Below, in pieces: positions 6,860 through 9,730 of a DNA stretch of 9,730 nucleotides. The notes under the pieces were generated by a model. That model was not told the DNA's origin. It saw only the letters and a program-made list of their open reading frames with translations, and did not search any database. This DNA comes from an uncultured Methylococcaceae bacterium (lineage in GTDB: Bacteria > Pseudomonadota > Gammaproteobacteria > Methylococcales > Methylomonadaceae). The DNA is taken from contig CAIVAH010000071.1 in assembly GCA_903903765.1 (NCBI GenBank), forward strand, positions 1 through 9,730, written 5' to 3'. The first letter of the stretch is position 1. Each line of letters starts with the position of its first letter. Both the position numbers and the translations under genes were made by a program.

Positions 6860-7201
6860 ATGAGTAATCTACCTAACTGTCCAAAGTGTAACTCTGAATT
6901 CACTTATCAAGATGGCACTATGAACATCTGTCCAGAATGTGCTCACGAATGGAGTGAGGCAAATTCAACAGATAATGATACTGATACCAAAGTCGTTAAA
7001 GACGCTAACGGTAACGAATTACAAGACGGCGATACTGTTACGGTCATTAAAGATTTAAAAGTTAAAGGCACATCGCTAGTTGTTAAAGTAGGCACTAAAG
7101 TTAAAGGTATTCGCCTAGTGGATGGTGACCATGACATTGATTGTAAAATTGATGGTATTGGCCCGATGAAACTTAAATCTGAATTTGTTAAAAAAGTCTA
7201 A
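6860..7201 (+). CDS. yjdM: YjdM (PhnA-type) zinc-ribbon protein
   Basis: The 113-residue cytoplasmic protein resembles E. coli YjdM (formerly PhnA) along its whole length as I recall that sequence. An N-terminal zinc ribbon has CPKC (Cys7, Cys10) and CPEC (Cys24, Cys27). A variable acidic linker (about 33-42) follows, then the conserved beta domain, with [20 protein letters not shown] (45-64), [24 protein letters not shown] (78-95) and [13 protein letters not shown]. Despite the old name, the family is not known to be needed for phosphonate breakdown; the phosphonoacetate hydrolase of the same name is a different protein. No phosphonate genes lie nearby. The ATG is placed by homology, as no Shine-Dalgarno sequence is visible. 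The gene is divergent from DUF3422 and converges on moeA. Confidence 0.95.
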   Translation: MSNLPNCPKCNSEFTYQDGTMNICPECAHEWSEANSTDNDTDTKVVKDANGNELQDGDTVTVIKDLKVKGTSLVVKVGTKVKGIRLVDGDHDIDCKIDGIGPMKLKSEFVKKV

Positions 7202-7212
7202 AGCTTAATTAA

Positions 7213-7260
7213 CAGTGTTGTTCAAGTCAGGCAAACCAAATACTGGATCGAACAACACTG
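7213..7260. repeat. 11-bp inverted repeat between convergent yjdM and moeA
   Basis: CAGTGTTGTTC (7213-7223) and GAACAACACTG (7250-7260) are perfect inverted copies separated by 26 nt. The repeat fills nearly all the space between the yjdM stop and the moeA stop. It may end transcription from both sides, but the loop is long and a T-run is lacking on either side. Confidence 0.6.
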
Positions 7261-7265
7261 ACATA

Positions 7266-8519
7266 TCAATCTGTAATACAGGCACCCAAAATAAGATCAA
7301 CCCTGACCTTATCACCTTCGTTTACACCCTGACATTCTATTGGTAATACGATATAACAATTTGCTTGACTCATCGACTTTAAAATATTTGAGCCTTGCTT
7401 ACCTGCGGAACTAACAAAAAATTCACCATCACTATTTTGGGTCAATATGCCACGCAAATATTCTTGTCTCCCCTTAGATTTTTTAAGTGTCGATAAACTT
7501 GTAGCTATAATTTGAAGTTTTTTTAATGCCTCGCCCCCTGCTAACTTCTTTAATGCTGGTTCAACGAGATATTGAAAAGTAACTATTACAGCTACGGGGT
7601 TTCCCGGTAAGCCAAAGAAATGACAATCACCAATTTTACCAAAAGCCAATGGTTTACCTGGCTTTATTGCTATCTTCCAAAAATTAACTTGACCACATTT
7701 AGCTAAAATCTCTTTTATGTAATCAGCATCTCCAACCGAAGCCCCCCCTGTAGTAACAATAACATCGGAATTCTGAGCAGCTTTTATAAGACTGGCTTCT
7801 AATAATAAAGGATCATCCGCAACAACTCCCAAATCGATGACAGCGTATAAAGGATTGCTTAATAAGCCCTGAAGCGCATAACGATTGCTATCATAGATTT
7901 GCCCACAAGCAAGTGGCTGATCGAGTGATTGTAATTCATCTCCAGTAGAAAAAATGACCACTTTAACTTTACGCTTTACGGATATTTTATTGACACCTAC
8001 AGAAGCCAATAAAGCCAAATCCATCACGCTTAGCACTTTATTAGCTTCTAGCACTAAAGACCCTAATGCCACATCCTCACCCTGTTGTCTAATATTCTGA
8101 TAAGGCTGGGTAGTTAAAGAAAACTGAACATGATTGTCACTTACAGTAACCTGTTCTTGCATAACGACAGAATCCAGGGCTTTAGGTACCAAAGCGCCTG
8201 TAAAAATACGTAAACACTCACCAGAATTCATTTCACCCAAATATGGCCGCCCAGCCCAAGAAGTTCCTACTATCTTTAAGCAAAAATCTTGTGCAGAATT
8301 GATATCTTGGCTACAAAAAGCATAGCCATCCATAGCTGAATTTTTATAGGGTGGGCTAGGAACCTTTGCATAAACATCTTCTGCTAAAACTCGCCCCAAG
8401 GCGTTTTTTAAATCAACAATCTCTTGTTCTTTAACACTAGTTATAGAGGCCTGTATTTTTGCTATCGCTTCATCTACTGATAATAATGGTTTAGTTTCTT
8501 GGCTACAAAAATCAATCAT
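7266..8519 (-). CDS. moeA: Molybdopterin molybdenumtransferase MoeA
   Basis: MoeA inserts molybdate into adenylylated molybdopterin, the last step in forming the basic Mo cofactor, in the cytoplasm. The 417-residue length fits the family. Visible signatures are SPPYKNSAMDGYAF (55-68), the central VVIFSTGDEL, IYDSNRYAL, the molybdopterin-binding TTGGASVGDADYIKE, then KIAIKPGKPLAFG and FGLPGNPVAV. The C-terminal domain IV follows (VNEGDKVRVDLI). The start overlaps the mobB stop by 4 nt (ATGA), and a strong Shine-Dalgarno sequence lies inside the end of mobB, so the two are translationally coupled. It has 14 Cys/Met-containing positions scattered through it but no metal cluster motif. The gene ends 6 nt from the inverted repeat that separates it from yjdM. 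Neither moaA-E, mogA nor mobA lies in the window. Confidence 0.96.
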   Translation of the reverse strand: MIDFCSQETKPLLSVDEAIAKIQASITSVKEQEIVDLKNALGRVLAEDVYAKVPSPPYKNSAMDGYAFCSQDINSAQDFCLKIVGTSWAGRPYLGEMNSGECLRIFTGALVPKALDSVVMQEQVTVSDNHVQFSLTTQPYQNIRQQGEDVALGSLVLEANKVLSVMDLALLASVGVNKISVKRKVKVVIFSTGDELQSLDQPLACGQIYDSNRYALQGLLSNPLYAVIDLGVVADDPLLLEASLIKAAQNSDVIVTTGGASVGDADYIKEILAKCGQVNFWKIAIKPGKPLAFGKIGDCHFFGLPGNPVAVIVTFQYLVEPALKKLAGGEALKKLQIIATSLSTLKKSKGRQEYLRGILTQNSDGEFFVSSAGKQGSNILKSMSQANCYIVLPIECQGVNEGDKVRVDLILGACITD

Positions 8520-9043
8520 AAAGAATCCTCCATAAACTCATTAATAATAAAATTTACAACGGTGCTGGCTTGATTAATGTCCAAACGCTTTAATCTTCGT
8601 GGAACAATTAGATCACTATCCGTTGCTATTGCAATGATATTTGGATCATTAGGATATATTAAAGGCTTATTAAGCACTTCTCGATGCAATTCTATCTTTG
8701 GAAAACAGGCTGATTTAAAGCCCTCTACTAAGATTAAATCTACTTGTGATTTATCAAAGAAGCGAATTTCTTCTGATAAAGTAGGCTCTTTTACCTCTGA
8801 AAATTCTGTGATCATCACTCGGCGATAAGCAGAACTCAACATAACCGGCGAAGCACCAGCGACCCTCAGACGAAAACTATCTTTACCCGGCTGATCAATT
8901 TGTACATTATGATGACTATGTTTAATTAATCCAACTCGTAAACCTTGCGCTTTTAATGCCGGAATAATTTGGGTTAATAATGTGGTTTTACCAGTGCCAC
9001 TGGCCGCAGCAAAACCTAATATGGGTACCAGAGCATGTTGCAT
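8516..9043 (-). CDS. mobB: Molybdopterin-guanine dinucleotide biosynthesis GTPase MobB
   Basis: MobB is a cytoplasmic P-loop GTP-binding protein that assists MobA in attaching GMP to Mo-molybdopterin; it is helpful rather than essential in E. coli. The sequence shows the Walker A loop GFAAASGTGKTT near the N-terminus, IKHSHHNVQIDQPGKDSFRLR with the family's HxxH and PGKDS elements, and VDLILVEGFK near the middle. I place the start at the ATG at 9043, giving 175 residues: the family begins only a few residues before the P-loop. A TTG at 9052 would add MIN in frame. Neither has a Shine-Dalgarno sequence. It overlaps moeA by 4 nt. The 84-nt divergent gap to the J-domain gene holds a 10-bp palindrome (ATTGATCAAT, 9044-9053) but no promoter I can defend. 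Confidence 0.94.
   Translation of the reverse strand: MQHALVPILGFAAASGTGKTTLLTQIIPALKAQGLRVGLIKHSHHNVQIDQPGKDSFRLRVAGASPVMLSSAYRRVMITEFSEVKEPTLSEEIRFFDKSQVDLILVEGFKSACFPKIELHREVLNKPLIYPNDPNIIAIATDSDLIVPRRLKRLDINQASTVVNFIINEFMEDSL
8526..8531 (-). promoter_or_regulatory. Ribosome binding site of moeA within the end of mobB
   Basis: On the minus strand GGAGGA lies 6 nt before the moeA ATG and inside the last codons of mobB. It is the strongest Shine-Dalgarno sequence in the window and confirms the moeA start at the ATGA overlap. Confidence 0.85.
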
Positions 9044-9116
9044 ATTGATCAATTAATATTACTGTTAACGTGAAACCACTTATTCTAATGTATTATTCCT
9101 TACTGAGCATTAATCT

Positions 9117-9122
9117 AGGAGA
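9117..9122 (+). promoter_or_regulatory. Ribosome binding site deciding a GTG start
   Basis: AGGAGA lies 5 nt before the GTG at 9128. This supports GTG as the true start of the membrane J-domain gene, since the next internal Met codons would cut away its first membrane helices. Confidence 0.8.
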
Positions 9123-9127
9123 GAACC

Positions 9128-9622
9128 GTGATTCGTATTTACCTTTTTTTATTATTAGCTGTCATTATCTACTTTAGTTTTAAAGCTTTATTAAGAAAAC
9201 CACCAGAAGTCATCGCCCAACACATTAGAACTGGCGCATTGTTTGCGCTTGGTGGGGTTTTTATTTTCTTAGGCATTACTGGCCATTTAAACGGATTTTT
9301 TGCACTCATAGGTGTGATATTTGCGTTTATGCTTAGATTAATGCCCTTAATACTTAACCATGCCCCCACTTTACATAAACTATGGCAGAAGTTTTCAAAC
9401 GATACCACCACATCATCTTCTAAGAGGCAAAATTCTCATACCACGGAAAACATGTCTACAACTGAAGCCTACGCGGTGTTAGGGTTAAAACCGAATGCGA
9501 CTAATGAAGAAATTATCAGTGCACATCGAAAATTAGTGCAAAAAACTCATCCTGACCGAGGAGGGAGTGATTATTTAACTGCAAAAATAAATTTGGCAAA
9601 AAAAATCTTACTTAAAAAATAA
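9128..9622 (+). CDS. Membrane-anchored J-domain protein (DnaJ-like, short type)
   Basis: The 164-residue protein starts at GTG with a good ribosome binding site. A hydrophobic N-terminal helix (about 1-20) and a hydrophobic stretch (about 36-76, probably two helices) anchor it in the inner membrane. A Ser/Thr-rich linker (about 92-108) leads to a C-terminal J domain (about 111-164), with AYAVLGLKPNATNEEIISAH and the diagnostic HPD at 141-143 (KTHPDRGG). The J domain stimulates DnaK (Hsp70) ATP hydrolysis and presumably faces the cytoplasm. It ends just after helix III, without the Gly/Phe and zinc domains of DnaJ, like the Pam18/Tim14 and DjlA-type short J proteins. Its client is unknown. It is divergent from mobB and has no clear terminator downstream. 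Confidence 0.88.
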   Translation: MIRIYLFLLLAVIIYFSFKALLRKPPEVIAQHIRTGALFALGGVFIFLGITGHLNGFFALIGVIFAFMLRLMPLILNHAPTLHKLWQKFSNDTTTSSSKRQNSHTTENMSTTEAYAVLGLKPNATNEEIISAHRKLVQKTHPDRGGSDYLTAKINLAKKILLKK

Positions 9623-9730
9623 AATCACTTTTAAACCTATAGTTGCACTTTTAATCATTAAATAACCTTGCCTTTCATATCAAAAGTAAAAAAACAGCAC
9701 ATTTTTTTATTACTAATTTTAAACATTTCC

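Noticed and set aside
6943..7137. 64-codon minus-strand frame
   Set aside because: It is antisense to yjdM, which is well conserved.
8134..8828. 63- and 83-codon plus-strand frames
   Set aside because: They are antisense to moeA and mobB, whose motifs are intact.
9044..9053. ATTGATCAAT palindrome as an FNR/Crp site before mobB
   Set aside because: FNR sites need a 4-nt spacer between TTGAT and ATCAA. This has none, and a 10-bp AT-rich palindrome can occur by chance.
9169..9411. 80-codon minus-strand frame
   Set aside because: It is antisense to the membrane helices of the J-domain protein.
9623..9730. Possible short gene or terminator in the AT-rich right end
   Set aside because: A 16-codon minus-strand frame and an A/T hairpin near 9685-9714 can be drawn, but neither has a convincing ribosome site, GC stem or homology.

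Overview
The window reads as ordinary chromosomal DNA from an AT-rich, Gram-negative gammaproteobacterium. Supporting signs are an MlaA outer-membrane lipoprotein with a lipobox, a YjdM zinc-ribbon protein that closely resembles the Enterobacteria form as I remember it, an MlaA/DD-carboxypeptidase envelope gene set and a DUF3422 protein. A methanotroph/methylotroph or related aquatic lineage is possible but is a weak inference; no gene in the window fixes the genus. I found no transposase, integrase, phage gene, CRISPR array, tRNA or rRNA, and no gene-free stretch longer than about 185 bases.

Layout: 1-747 (minus) is the N-terminal 249 codons of a WYL-domain HTH regulator that runs off the left edge. 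It is divergent from a group I truncated haemoglobin (900-1295, plus), which ends at a hairpin. A leader with two small hairpins precedes an envelope run on the plus strand: an exported GH17-type beta-1,3-glucan hydrolase or transferase (1479-2471), a D,D-carboxypeptidase with an unusual Lys/His-rich tail (2530-3672), and the lipid-transport lipoprotein MlaA (3706-4557). A near-perfect bidirectional terminator (4568-4593) separates these from a minus-strand block: a small cupin, an unrecognised very acidic 109-residue protein, and a DUF3422 membrane protein that starts at GTG.

DUF3422 is divergent from yjdM (6860-7201, plus) across an interval holding a 7-bp dyad. yjdM converges on the molybdenum cofactor pair mobB-moeA (minus, 4-nt start/stop overlap), with a long-loop inverted repeat between the two ends. 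The last gene (9128-9622, plus) is a two-helix membrane protein with a short C-terminal J domain; the final 108 bases are AT-rich and hold no gene I can support.

How the genes work together: GH17, DD-carboxypeptidase and MlaA all act in the envelope, lie 58 and 33 nt apart with no terminator between, and may be co-transcribed. mobB and moeA act at the late metal-insertion stage of Mo-cofactor assembly and look translationally coupled. The other genes are single units with no evident shared pathway. I do not see a convincing new multi-gene system. The least expected items are the basic tail on the carboxypeptidase, the acidic orphan protein, and the dyad over a possible DUF3422 promoter.
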